A stretch of 9,889 nucleotides of DNA from an uncultured Altererythrobacter sp. GTDB taxonomy: Bacteria > Pseudomonadota > Alphaproteobacteria > Sphingomonadales > Sphingomonadaceae. Shown here piece by piece: positions 1 to 6,218 of the stretch (positions are counted from its first letter, which is position 1; every line of letters starts with the position of its first letter). The DNA lies in the NCBI GenBank assembly GCA_946886175.1, contig CAMPIA010000033.1:1-9889 (forward strand), read 5' to 3'. The notes beneath the pieces are model-generated. The model worked only from the letters and a program-made list of their open reading frames with translations. It had not been told where the DNA came from and did not search any database. The translations under genes were made by a program, and so were the position numbers.

Positions 1-253
1 ACGAGAGGCGGCTGGTGCGCTGGACCCCGGCGGCGAGGTCGAGCATGTCTTCCTCGTCCTCGCTCGCTTCGGGCAGGCGGTCGAACCAATCGGGCGCGAC
101 GAGCACATGGCAGGTGGAACAGGCCATCTGGCCCTCGCATGTCCCCTCCAGCGGCATTCCTGCGGCTTGCGCCACTTCCAGAAGCGACAGCCCCTCCTCG
201 CCATCGGCCTCGACCGTCTCGCCCCTGGCGGTGACGAAGCGGACGCGCACCAT
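1..253 (-). CDS. 2Fe-2S ferredoxin, adrenodoxin type (partial, C-terminus outside the window)
   Basis: This is a small soluble electron carrier holding a [2Fe-2S] cluster. The visible 84 residues start MVRVRFVTARGE and contain the cluster loop CEGQMACSTCHV, which supplies Cys39, Cys45 and Cys48 in the C-x5-C-x2-C spacing of adrenodoxin/FdxB-type ferredoxins. An acidic stretch with the pattern EASEDEEDMLD (about residues 62-72) matches the partner-binding acidic helix of that family. The window ends just after RTSRLS; the fourth cluster cysteine is expected next, and the first base of that codon (T) fits Cys. The ATG overlaps the stop of the upstream cysteine desulfurase gene by one base (TGATG), which points to translational coupling. 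Known for the family: such ferredoxins supply electrons for Fe-S cluster assembly or to P450 and other oxygenases. The position after two cysteine desulfurases favours a role in Fe-S assembly; that is inference. The symbol is left open because fdx and fdxB cannot be told apart here. Confidence 0.93.
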   Translation of the reverse strand, partial: MVRVRFVTARGETVEADGEEGLSLLEVAQAAGMPLEGTCEGQMACSTCHVLVAPDWFDRLPEASEDEEDMLDLAAGVQRTSRLS

Positions 254-1332
254 CACAGGCCCTGCGCTTCGGCCGCTTGTGCGATCAGTGCAGCGCCGCG
301 TTCGAGCTGCTCCATCGTGGTGTAGCGACCGAAACCGAGGCGGATCGAGCTCTTCGCCTGGGCATCCGTAAGCCCGATCGCCTTCAGCACATGGCTGGTC
401 TTGCCCGATCCGCTGGCGCAGGCCGAGCCGGCGGAGAACATGACCTCGCGGCATTCGCTCATCAGGCGCGCGACGTCCAACCCATCGCGGCGGATATTGA
501 GATTGCCGTGCCACCGCGCCTCGGCGCTGCCGTTGAGCGTCCAGCCAGCAAACAGCGCGCGCGCGCGGGCCCACAGCGCCTCGATATGCGCGGCGTCTGC
601 CTCCATCCGTTCCTGCGCGACTTGCGCGGCAGCCCCGAACCCGGCGCAAAGCGCGGGGCTGAGCGTGCCCGAACGAATGCCTTCCTGAAGCCCGCCGGTG
701 ACCTGCGGATCGAGCTCGAGACCGTCGCGCACCCACAGCGCGCCGATGCCCTTGGGCCCGTGCATCTTGTGCGCGCTCACCGCGATCATGTCGGCGGCGG
801 GGACGTCCATCTTGCCGCAGGCCTGCACCGCGTCGCACAGGAACAGCGCGTCCATCGCGCGCGCGCGGGCGTTCCATTCGCCGACCGGCTGGACGGCGCC
901 GATCTCGTTGTTGACCGCCATCACGGCGAGCAGGCCGGTCTCCGCGGGCAAGCTGGCGGCGGGATCGGTCAGCCCGTCGCCATCGACCGGAATCACCGTG
1001 CCGTTGCCGAGCGCTTTCGCGGTGTCCCACACCGAGGCGTGCTCGATCGCCGAGATCGCGATTCCCGGCTTCCGGCGGCTCGCCGAGCCGCGCATCGCGA
1101 GATTGACCGCCTCGCACGCGTTGCCGGTGAAGATCACCCTGCCGCCGGGGGGCAGCAGCGCCGCGACCCGATCGCGCGCCAGTTCGACCGCCGCGGCGGC
1201 CTCGCGACCCATGCGGTGCGGGCTATGCGGATTGGCGAACCCGGCGCCCTCGGGCCCGTCGAGCCAGCGCAGCATTGCCTCGCGTGCCTCGGGCGCGAGC
1301 GGAGTGGTGGCCTGGTAGTCGAGGTAGATCAT
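253..1332 (-). CDS. cysteine desulfurase family protein (class V aminotransferase), divergent paralog
   Basis: This is a PLP-dependent fold-type I enzyme of 359 residues, the usual length for NifS/IscS-like proteins. The start MIYLDYQATTPLAPE is the standard N-terminus of the family. Visible active-site elements are the PLP-stacking His98 (IEHAS), NNEIG at 141-145, Asp167 and Gln170 (CDAVQACGK), the Schiff-base Lys189 in SAHKMHGPKG, and the persulfide Cys305 in SAGSACASGSG. It should remove sulfur from cysteine as an enzyme-bound persulfide for Fe-S clusters or thio-modification. Two family motifs are altered. The loop usually read TSGATE is TGNACE (residues 69-74), and the usual GGHERGxRxGT is GGLQEGIRSGT (213-223), so substrate or partner preference may differ from true IscS. 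The ATG lies in an ATGA overlap with the stop of the preceding paralog, and only a weak ribosome site (GGGG) precedes it. It is second in a desulfurase-desulfurase-ferredoxin operon. The family is certain; the exact role (IscS or accessory) is not. Confidence 0.93.
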   Translation of the reverse strand: MIYLDYQATTPLAPEAREAMLRWLDGPEGAGFANPHSPHRMGREAAAAVELARDRVAALLPPGGRVIFTGNACEAVNLAMRGSASRRKPGIAISAIEHASVWDTAKALGNGTVIPVDGDGLTDPAASLPAETGLLAVMAVNNEIGAVQPVGEWNARARAMDALFLCDAVQACGKMDVPAADMIAVSAHKMHGPKGIGALWVRDGLELDPQVTGGLQEGIRSGTLSPALCAGFGAAAQVAQERMEADAAHIEALWARARALFAGWTLNGSAEARWHGNLNIRRDGLDVARLMSECREVMFSAGSACASGSGKTSHVLKAIGLTDAQAKSSIRLGFGRYTTMEQLERGAALIAQAAEAQGL

Positions 1333-2399
1333 GCGGCGCCCCGTGCCATGTCGAGCCAGACTTCGCAAAGCCGTTCGACTTCGGCGCGAGTGGTATTCCA
1401 ACCGAAGCTGACGCGGATCGTGCGCTCGGCTATCTCGGGCTCGACGCCCATAGCCTCGAGGACATGGCTGGTTCTGAGCGTTCCGGAGGAGCAGGCGCTG
1501 CCCTGGCTCACCGCGATCCCCGCCATATCGAAGCGCATGAGCTGCGCCTGGCCGGAAAGCCGGGGCATCGCGATCGCGTGGATAAGGGCCGTCGGCGTGT
1601 CGAGCCGGTCTGCGATCAGGGTCGCTCCTGCATCGCGCAACTCGGATGCGATCGCTTCGAAGGTCCGCTGGACATCCTCCGCGAGATAGGGTTCGGAGCA
1701 AGCCTCGAGCGCGGCCGCCATTCCGAGAATCGCCGGCAGGTTCTCGGTCCCGCGGCGATAGCCGCGCTCGTGCCCTCCCGACGGTTCGAGCATGGCGAAG
1801 TCGCGCACCAGCAGCGCGCCCGTGCCCGCCGGACCACCGAACTTGTGCGCGGCGACGATGGCCATATCGATCTCATCCGGCAGCGGATACTTGCCGGCGC
1901 TCTGGGCGCAGTCGACGAGCACCAGCCCCCCCGCCTCGTGCACCGCATCGGTCAGATCATCGTGGTTCTGGCCGTTGCCGGTCTCGGAATTGACCGACTG
2001 GATCGCGACGAGCGGGCGGCTCGCCCTGTCCAGAACCGCGATCATGGCGCCGAGGTCCACCGCCCCATCTCCGGCCACGCGCAGACGCGGCGCACCGAGA
2101 GCGGCGGCAAGCACGGCATCGTGCTCGACCGCGCTCACGAAGCGCTCGGGCGCCTGCGCGCGACCCAGTGCCAGCGCAGCCGCCTCGCTCGCTCCACTGG
2201 TGAAGATAACCTCCCCTTCCCACCCCAGCGCGCGCTTCACCCGTTCGCGCGCATCCTCGAGCGCGGCCTTGGCCTTGCGGCCCTCGGCATGGGGGCTCGA
2301 GGGGTTCGCCCAGATGCGAAACCCTTCCTGCATCGCCGCGCGCGCTTCGGGGCGCAGCGGGGTGGTGGCGGCATGATCGAGGTAGATGCGGTCGGGGAT
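1329..2399 (-). CDS. cysteine desulfurase (NifS/IscS-like), start codon uncertain
   Basis: This is a PLP-dependent enzyme that releases sulfur from L-cysteine as a protein persulfide, the sulfur source for Fe-S cluster and tRNA thiolation pathways. Numbered from the start used here, it shows the N-terminal RIYLDHAATTPLRPEA, TSGASEA near residue 70, His93 (VEHDA), Asp163/Gln166 (VDCAQSAGK), the PLP lysine Lys186 in AAHKFGGP, the conserved GGHERGYRRGTENLP, and the catalytic Cys303 in QGSACSSGT. All key residues are present, and this is the more canonical of the two tandem desulfurases. The start is odd. The first in-frame ATG (2333) would cut off the conserved IYLDHAATTP strand, which is open in frame back to a TAG at about 2462. 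No ATG, GTG or TTG lies between them. ATC at 2399, giving (M)PDRIYLDHAATT, or CTG at 2420 are the only near-cognate choices; I use 2399. The stop overlaps the next gene by four bases (ATGA). The product is about 356 residues. Confidence 0.9.
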   Translation of the reverse strand: MPDRIYLDHAATTPLRPEARAAMQEGFRIWANPSSPHAEGRKAKAALEDARERVKRALGWEGEVIFTSGASEAAALALGRAQAPERFVSAVEHDAVLAAALGAPRLRVAGDGAVDLGAMIAVLDRASRPLVAIQSVNSETGNGQNHDDLTDAVHEAGGLVLVDCAQSAGKYPLPDEIDMAIVAAHKFGGPAGTGALLVRDFAMLEPSGGHERGYRRGTENLPAILGMAAALEACSEPYLAEDVQRTFEAIASELRDAGATLIADRLDTPTALIHAIAMPRLSGQAQLMRFDMAGIAVSQGSACSSGTLRTSHVLEAMGVEPEIAERTIRVSFGWNTTRAEVERLCEVWLDMARGAA

Positions 2400-2438
2400 C
2401 GGGTGTCTCGTGGTCGGCAGAGTGATGGCGCGGCGCGA

Positions 2439-2466
2439 TTGCGATTTCGCTCGGGCACACTATATA
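2439..2466 (+). promoter_or_regulatory. candidate promoter of the alpha/beta hydrolase gene, shared -10 with the divergent operon
   Basis: TTGCGA (2439-2444) is separated by 16 bp from TATATA (2461-2466), a sigma70-like layout that would start transcription near 2473, about 54 nt before the hydrolase ATG. TATATA is self-complementary, so on the minus strand it can also be the -10 of the cysteine desulfurase operon. The best -35 there is only a weak CTGGCG 17 bp away. The element is the only AT-rich stretch in a very GC-rich intergenic region. It was assigned by eye from consensus only. Confidence 0.4.
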
Positions 2467-2526
2467 GCCCGGCACCTCGCGCGCGCCAGCCGTGCGATCC
2501 TCAGCTCTAGCAGGTCTCGCCCGCCC

Positions 2527-3183
2527 ATGCCCTCAGTGATCTTTCCCGGCCCCGAAGGCCGCCTCGAAGGCCGTTTTTCTCCGCCGCCCCGCCCGCGCGC
2601 GCCGGTGGCGATGATCCTCCATCCGCATCCGCAGGGCGGGGGGACGATGAACGATCGCATCACCCAGCGGCTCTACAAGACCTTCGTCGACCGCGGCTTC
2701 GCCGTGCTGCGCTTCAATTTCCGCGGCGTCGGCCGCAGCCAGGGCAGCTTCGACAACGGCGTGGGCGAGCTGTCCGACGCGGCCGCCGCGCTCGACTGGG
2801 TCCAGTCGATCCACCAGGAAGCGCAGACCACCTGGGTCGCAGGCGTCAGCTTCGGCGCGCTGATCGGGATGCAGCTGCTGATGCGCCGGCCGGAGATTCG
2901 CGGCTTCATCTCGGTCGCGCCGCCGGCGAACATGTACGATTTCAGCTTCCTCGCCCCCTGCCCGGCGAGCGGCATCTTCATCCAGGGGGCGGCGGATACC
3001 GTGGTCCAGCCCGGCGCGGTGACCAAGCTGGTCGAGAAGCTGCGCACGCAGAAGCACATCACGATCCACCACGAAGAGATTCCGCGCGCGAATCACTTCT
3101 TCGAGAACGAGCAGGAGGAGCTGATGGCCTCGGTCGACAACTACCTCGACTTCCGGCTCGACCCGAGCTGCCCGATCAAGTGA
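2527..3183 (+). CDS. alpha/beta hydrolase (COG2945-like short hydrolase)
   Basis: This is a 218-residue single-domain alpha/beta-hydrolase without a signal peptide, so cytosolic. The catalytic triad can be read directly: the nucleophile elbow GVSFG places Ser108, the acid is Asp157 in IQGAADTVV, and the base is His190 in PRANHFFE. The oxyanion region LHPHPQGGGTM (31-41) followed by FNFRGVGRSQG (63-73) is typical of the short family often listed as dienelactone-hydrolase-like or COG2945. The substrate is not known for this group. The ATG at 2527 is chosen because MPSVIFPGPEGRLEG is the usual N-terminus of such proteins; the ribosome site before it is weak. The gene is divergent from the cysteine desulfurase operon. 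From general knowledge, hydrolases of this type are often found near cysteine desulfurase/suf genes in alphaproteobacteria, so a link to Fe-S assembly is possible but unproven. A GC-rich stem-loop follows the stop. Confidence 0.92.
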   Translation: MPSVIFPGPEGRLEGRFSPPPRPRAPVAMILHPHPQGGGTMNDRITQRLYKTFVDRGFAVLRFNFRGVGRSQGSFDNGVGELSDAAAALDWVQSIHQEAQTTWVAGVSFGALIGMQLLMRRPEIRGFISVAPPANMYDFSFLAPCPASGIFIQGAADTVVQPGAVTKLVEKLRTQKHITIHHEEIPRANHFFENEQEELMASVDNYLDFRLDPSCPIK

Positions 3184-3187
3184 GCCC

Positions 3188-3210
3188 CCGCCGGGCGCGA
3201 GCCCCGGCGG
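3188..3210 (+). terminator. stem-loop after the hydrolase gene, possible terminator
   Basis: A perfect 8-bp stem (CCGCCGGG, 3188-3195, with CCCGGCGG, 3203-3210) encloses a 7-nt loop and begins 5 bp after the hydrolase stop. The sequence after it (TATCTGCG) has no real T-run, so a classical intrinsic terminator is doubtful. It may protect the 3' end or assist Rho-dependent termination. Confidence 0.4.
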
Positions 3211-3263
3211 TATCTGCGAACGAAATCATCGGCAACGGGTTGCGTGCTGAAACGCGATAGTAC

Positions 3264-3293
3264 TTGGCGCCCCATAGAGTTATGTTGTATCAT
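3264..3293 (+). promoter_or_regulatory. candidate tonB promoter overlapping an operator-like partial palindrome
   Basis: TTGGCG (3264-3269) and TATCAT (3288-3293) are 18 bp apart and resemble -35 and -10 elements (4/6 and 5/6 matches to the E. coli sigma70 consensus). Transcription would start near 3300, about 50 nt before tonB. The -10 lies in ATGTTGTATCAT (3282-3293), an imperfect dyad with ATG/CAT ends. It is reminiscent of the ATGTTATAACAT-type core seen in some Zur-family operators (10 of 12 positions by eye). Metal-responsive control of tonB would make biological sense, but this is inference. Confidence 0.4.
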
Positions 3294-3308
3294 TCCTAAT
3301 GCGGGAGA

Positions 3309-3331
3309 TCGCCTCCGGCTCCCGGAGGCGA
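3309..3331 (+). promoter_or_regulatory. leader hairpin immediately upstream of the tonB ribosome binding site
   Basis: There is a perfect 10-bp inverted repeat, TCGCCTCCGG and CCGGAGGCGA, with a 3-nt loop CTC. It lies between the candidate promoter and the strong purine-rich ribosome site GAGGAGAGGAG (3335-3345). It has no T-run after it, so it is not an ordinary terminator. It could stabilise the mRNA 5' end or affect ribosome loading, as only 3 nt separate the stem from the ribosome site. Confidence 0.5.
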
Positions 3332-3351
3332 ACCGAGGAGAGGAGTGAGCG

Positions 3352-4026
3352 ATGGCCTATATCGATTCGAGAACACCGCAGGACCGCGCCAAGTCGATCG
3401 CCGGAGTGGTCGCCGTCCACGGGGCGCTGGCCTATGCCCTGCTGATCGGGCTTCAGGCGACTGGCGTGATCCAGGACGTGCCGACGCTGGTGGGCGAGAC
3501 GATTACCGAGGTGCCGATCGAGCCGCCTCCGCCCAGGCCTGACGAGGTCGTCGAAGATCCCGCGCCGTCGCAAACGCGGGTCCACGCGCCGCCCCGTCCG
3601 ATCGACATCAGCGTGGACAACCCGCCGATCGACATCGTCGAGATGCCTCTGCCGCCGATCGAGTACCCGGTCACCAAATTCGTACCCAAGGCCAAACCCA
3701 CTCCGACTGGAACCGCGAGCCCCGCCTTCGAAGCGATCGGGCCCAAGCCGAGCAACGACACCTCGCGCTGGGTCACGACCGGGGACTATCGTTCCAGTTG
3801 GATCAACCGCGAGTTGACCGGCGTCGCGCGGTTCCGGGTGCAGGTCGGCGCCGACGGGCGGGTCAAGCAATGCACGGTGACCGGATCGAGCGGCCACGCC
3901 GAACTCGACCGCGCGACCTGCGATCTCATCACCCGGCGCGCCCGGTTCGAGGCGGCCCGCGGCGCGAACGGCGAGAAGACCGCCGGGGGCTTTTCGAGCG
4001 CGGTTTCCTGGCAGTTGCCTGACTAG
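3352..4026 (+). CDS. tonB: energy transducer TonB
   Basis: TonB carries proton-motive-force energy from ExbB/ExbD in the inner membrane to TonB-dependent receptors in the outer membrane. The 224-residue protein has the standard layout. A short cytoplasmic N-terminus is followed by one signal-anchor helix (about 15-40) containing His23 in the AVHGALAYALL segment, at the place of the functionally important transmembrane His of E. coli TonB. A proline-rich periplasmic spacer follows (about 54-135, with PPPPRPDE and repeated PPI motifs), then a C-terminal TonB_C domain (about 148-224) with FRVQVGADGRVKQCTVTGSSG and the RRARFEAAR motif. Cys174 and Cys190 may form a disulfide, a pattern I associate with sphingomonad TonB proteins. 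The start is fixed by GAGGAGAGGAG ending 6 nt before the ATG. No exbB or exbD is adjacent in the window, so the gene seems monocistronic. It converges on a small membrane-protein gene with a 15-bp gap and no visible terminator. Confidence 0.93.
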   Translation: MAYIDSRTPQDRAKSIAGVVAVHGALAYALLIGLQATGVIQDVPTLVGETITEVPIEPPPPRPDEVVEDPAPSQTRVHAPPRPIDISVDNPPIDIVEMPLPPIEYPVTKFVPKAKPTPTGTASPAFEAIGPKPSNDTSRWVTTGDYRSSWINRELTGVARFRVQVGADGRVKQCTVTGSSGHAELDRATCDLITRRARFEAARGANGEKTAGGFSSAVSWQLPD

Positions 4027-4041
4027 GACCAAAACCCTGGC

Positions 4042-4254
4042 TTATCCGGCTTCGCCCCGTTCGATCCTGTCGACCGGGGCGTCGCCGCCCGCGTCGGGCA
4101 CGGTCCAGATCGCCACGTTCGCGAAGCAGATCAGCGCCATCACCACCATCAGCAGCACCTGCTTGCGCGAAGCGCCCTTGCGCCACAGGAACAGCGCGCC
4201 CACGAGCAGCGCGAATCCTGCGAGCATGACGATCGACAATACGGCGCCCAGCAT
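4042..4254 (-). CDS. small membrane protein with two predicted helices, function unknown
   Basis: This 70-residue protein starts MLGAVLSIVMLAGFALL. It has two hydrophobic segments (about residues 3-23 and 33-51) joined by a basic turn, WRKGASRKQ, so both ends probably face the periplasm under the positive-inside rule. The tail is acidic (DAGGDAPVDRIERGEAG). A clear ribosome site, GGGAAGGGAG, ends about 6 nt before the ATG and supports both the reading frame and the start. I do not recognise a named family. The gene is divergent from the DUF885 lipoprotein gene (111 bp between the starts) and convergent with tonB. The coding call rests on the ribosome site, the hydrophobic pattern and the absence of any competing gene. 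Confidence 0.75.
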   Translation of the reverse strand: MLGAVLSIVMLAGFALLVGALFLWRKGASRKQVLLMVVMALICFANVAIWTVPDAGGDAPVDRIERGEAG

Positions 4255-4365
4255 GGTCGGCTCCCTTCCCGGACTGTCCTATCGCGCCTCACGGCTCGCC
4301 GCCAGCCGCCTCGGCGCGCCTTGGACGAATTGACAGCGCCGGGCGCGCAAGCCAAACCGGCACCC

Positions 4366-6213
4366 ATGCATCAAACCCGCTTCGACATCACCCGCCGCCA
4401 GGCCCTCGCAGGTCTCGGCGCGGGCGCCTCGCTGCTCGCGCTCGGCGGCTGCCAGCGCGCGCTGACCCCGCCCGCCTCGACCGCCGGCGGCGGGCACGCC
4501 CTGCTCGACGACGTCGCCTACAACCTGCTCGCGCACGAGCCCGAGCGCGCGACCAGCCTGGGCGTCGATACCGGAGCGCACGCCGCGCTACGCTCACGGC
4601 TCGAGGATCAGTCCGCCGCGGGCCAGCGCGCCTATGCCGCGACGCTGCGCGCCGACCTCGCGCGCGTCCGCGCCCACGATACCACTGCGCTCGACGCCGA
4701 CACCCGAACCAGCTTCGAGGTGGTCGAAAGCGCTTACGCGACCGCGCTCGACGGCTTCGCGCTCCCCTACGGCGACGTCGCGGTCGGATCCTGGCGCAAC
4801 GCGCCCTACGTCGTGATCCAGAACGTGGGCACCTACCTCGACGCGCCGCGCTTCATGGATACGAGCCACCCGGTCGAGACCGAGGCCGACGCCGAAGCCT
4901 ATATCGCGCGGCTCGAAGCGCTGCCGGGAGCGTTCGACGGCGAGCTCGAGCGAATCGTCGCGGCGCGCGCGATGGGGATGGTCCCGCCCGACTTCCTGCT
5001 CGACAAGGCGATCGCGCAGATGGAGACCTCGATCGCCGAAACCGCGCAGGGCGGCGTAATGGTCGATTCGCTCGCTCGGCGGGCGCAGGAAGCGGGGCTC
5101 GCCGGCGACTGGGGCGCGCGGGCGCGGCCGGTCGTGACCGGCCCGGTGACCGAGGCGCTGCGCCGCCAGCTTGCCGAACTGAAGGCCGAACGCGCGGTCG
5201 CGAAGTCCGATGCAGGCATGTGGGCGCAGCCGCAAGGCGAAGAGTGGTACGCTTGGGGCCTGCGCGCGAGCACAACGACCACGCTGAGCCCCGACGAGGT
5301 TCACCAGCAGGGGCTCGACGAGCTCGCGGAATTGCAGGCACGGATGGACCCCATCCTGCGCAAGATCGGCTACACCAGCGGCAGCGTGGGTGAACGGATG
5401 CGGGCGCTATCCGCCGATCCGCGCTACCAGTTCGCGGAGGGCGACCCGGGCCGCAAGCAGATCATGGACTTCATCCACGAACGGATCGAGTGGATCACCG
5501 CGCAGATGCCTCGCGCGTTCAACACGCTGGTCGATCCCAACCTCGAGGTTCGCCGCCTGCCCCCGGCCGAGGAACCCGGCGCGCCCGGCGCCTACGGCGG
5601 CGCTGGCAGCAAGGACGGCAGCATTCCCGGCCGGATGTGGATCAACCTCAGAACCACCGACCTGCACCGCAAGTACGATCTTGCCGACCTGACCTATCAC
5701 GAGACGATCCCCGGCCACGTGTGGGAGGGCGAGTTCTCCAACCGTCTGCCGCTGATCCGCTCGATCCTCGCGTTCAACGCCTTCTCCGAAGGCTGGGCGC
5801 TCTATGCCGAACAGATCGCCGACGAGCTCGGCGCCTACGACGATTTCGAGGTCGGCCGGCTCGGCTATCTCCAGTCCCTCGCGTTCCGCGCCTGCCGCAT
5901 GGTGGTCGACACCGGGCTGCACCACAAGCGCTGGACCCGCGAGCAGGGCCGCGCGTTCTTCGTCGAGCGCAACGGATCGAAGCCCGAGGAAGTGGCGAGC
6001 GAGGTCGACCGCTATTGCTCCTGGCCCGGCCAGGCCTGCGGCTACAAGCTCGGCCACAGCGAGATCGTCGGCCAGCGCGAACGCGCCAAAGCCGCGCTCG
6101 GCGCGGCGTACGACTTCAAGGCGTTCAACGATGCTGTGGTGCTCGGCGGCAACGTCCCGATGGACGTGCTGGCCAAGAACGTCGGCCGCTACATCGCGGA
6201 GGCCGCTTCGTAG
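4366..6213 (+). CDS. DUF885 family protein, Tat-exported lipoprotein, zinc-protease-like
   Basis: This is a 615-residue protein of the DUF885 family, predicted to act in the periplasm as a membrane-anchored hydrolase. The N-terminus FDITRRQALAGLGAG carries a twin-arginine motif (Arg10-Arg11), a hydrophobic stretch and the lipobox LGGC with Cys29, so it is probably exported folded by Tat and then lipidated. The C-terminal half has the family signature HETIPGH (His445, Glu446, His451) and, 24 residues after His451, SEGWALYAEQ with Glu475. This resembles the zinc site of gluzincin proteases, although the HExxxxH spacing differs from the classical HExxH. Family members are treated as putative metallopeptidases; the substrate is unknown. 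The ATG at 4366 places the Tat signal correctly; an in-frame TTG at 4321 would add 15 residues before it. No good ribosome site precedes 4366, but a perfect TTGACA lies at 4330-4335. The antiporter gene starts 5 bp after the stop, suggesting co-transcription. Confidence 0.9.
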   Translation: MHQTRFDITRRQALAGLGAGASLLALGGCQRALTPPASTAGGGHALLDDVAYNLLAHEPERATSLGVDTGAHAALRSRLEDQSAAGQRAYAATLRADLARVRAHDTTALDADTRTSFEVVESAYATALDGFALPYGDVAVGSWRNAPYVVIQNVGTYLDAPRFMDTSHPVETEADAEAYIARLEALPGAFDGELERIVAARAMGMVPPDFLLDKAIAQMETSIAETAQGGVMVDSLARRAQEAGLAGDWGARARPVVTGPVTEALRRQLAELKAERAVAKSDAGMWAQPQGEEWYAWGLRASTTTTLSPDEVHQQGLDELAELQARMDPILRKIGYTSGSVGERMRALSADPRYQFAEGDPGRKQIMDFIHERIEWITAQMPRAFNTLVDPNLEVRRLPPAEEPGAPGAYGGAGSKDGSIPGRMWINLRTTDLHRKYDLADLTYHETIPGHVWEGEFSNRLPLIRSILAFNAFSEGWALYAEQIADELGAYDDFEVGRLGYLQSLAFRACRMVVDTGLHHKRWTREQGRAFFVERNGSKPEEVASEVDRYCSWPGQACGYKLGHSEIVGQRERAKAALGAAYDFKAFNDAVVLGGNVPMDVLAKNVGRYIAEAAS

Positions 6214-6218
6214 CGCCG

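Noticed and set aside
277..1689. Long open frame on the plus strand opposite the two cysteine desulfurases
   Set aside because: Its translation is Arg/Ala/Gly/His-rich low-complexity sequence with no motif. It is antisense to well-conserved genes, as expected from GC-rich codon bias.
1333..1701. N-terminal extension of the second cysteine desulfurase from an upstream ATG at 1701
   Set aside because: The extension overlaps the first desulfurase gene out of frame and is not protein-like. The conserved family start MIYLDYQATT is at 1332.
5490..6218. Open frame continuing the antiporter frame upstream into the DUF885 gene
   Set aside because: It is only a 5' extension of the antiporter frame. 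The extra part is Arg/Pro-rich out-of-frame DUF885 sequence, and the true N-terminus MAFFSLDPYHAVLAGAG begins at 6219.
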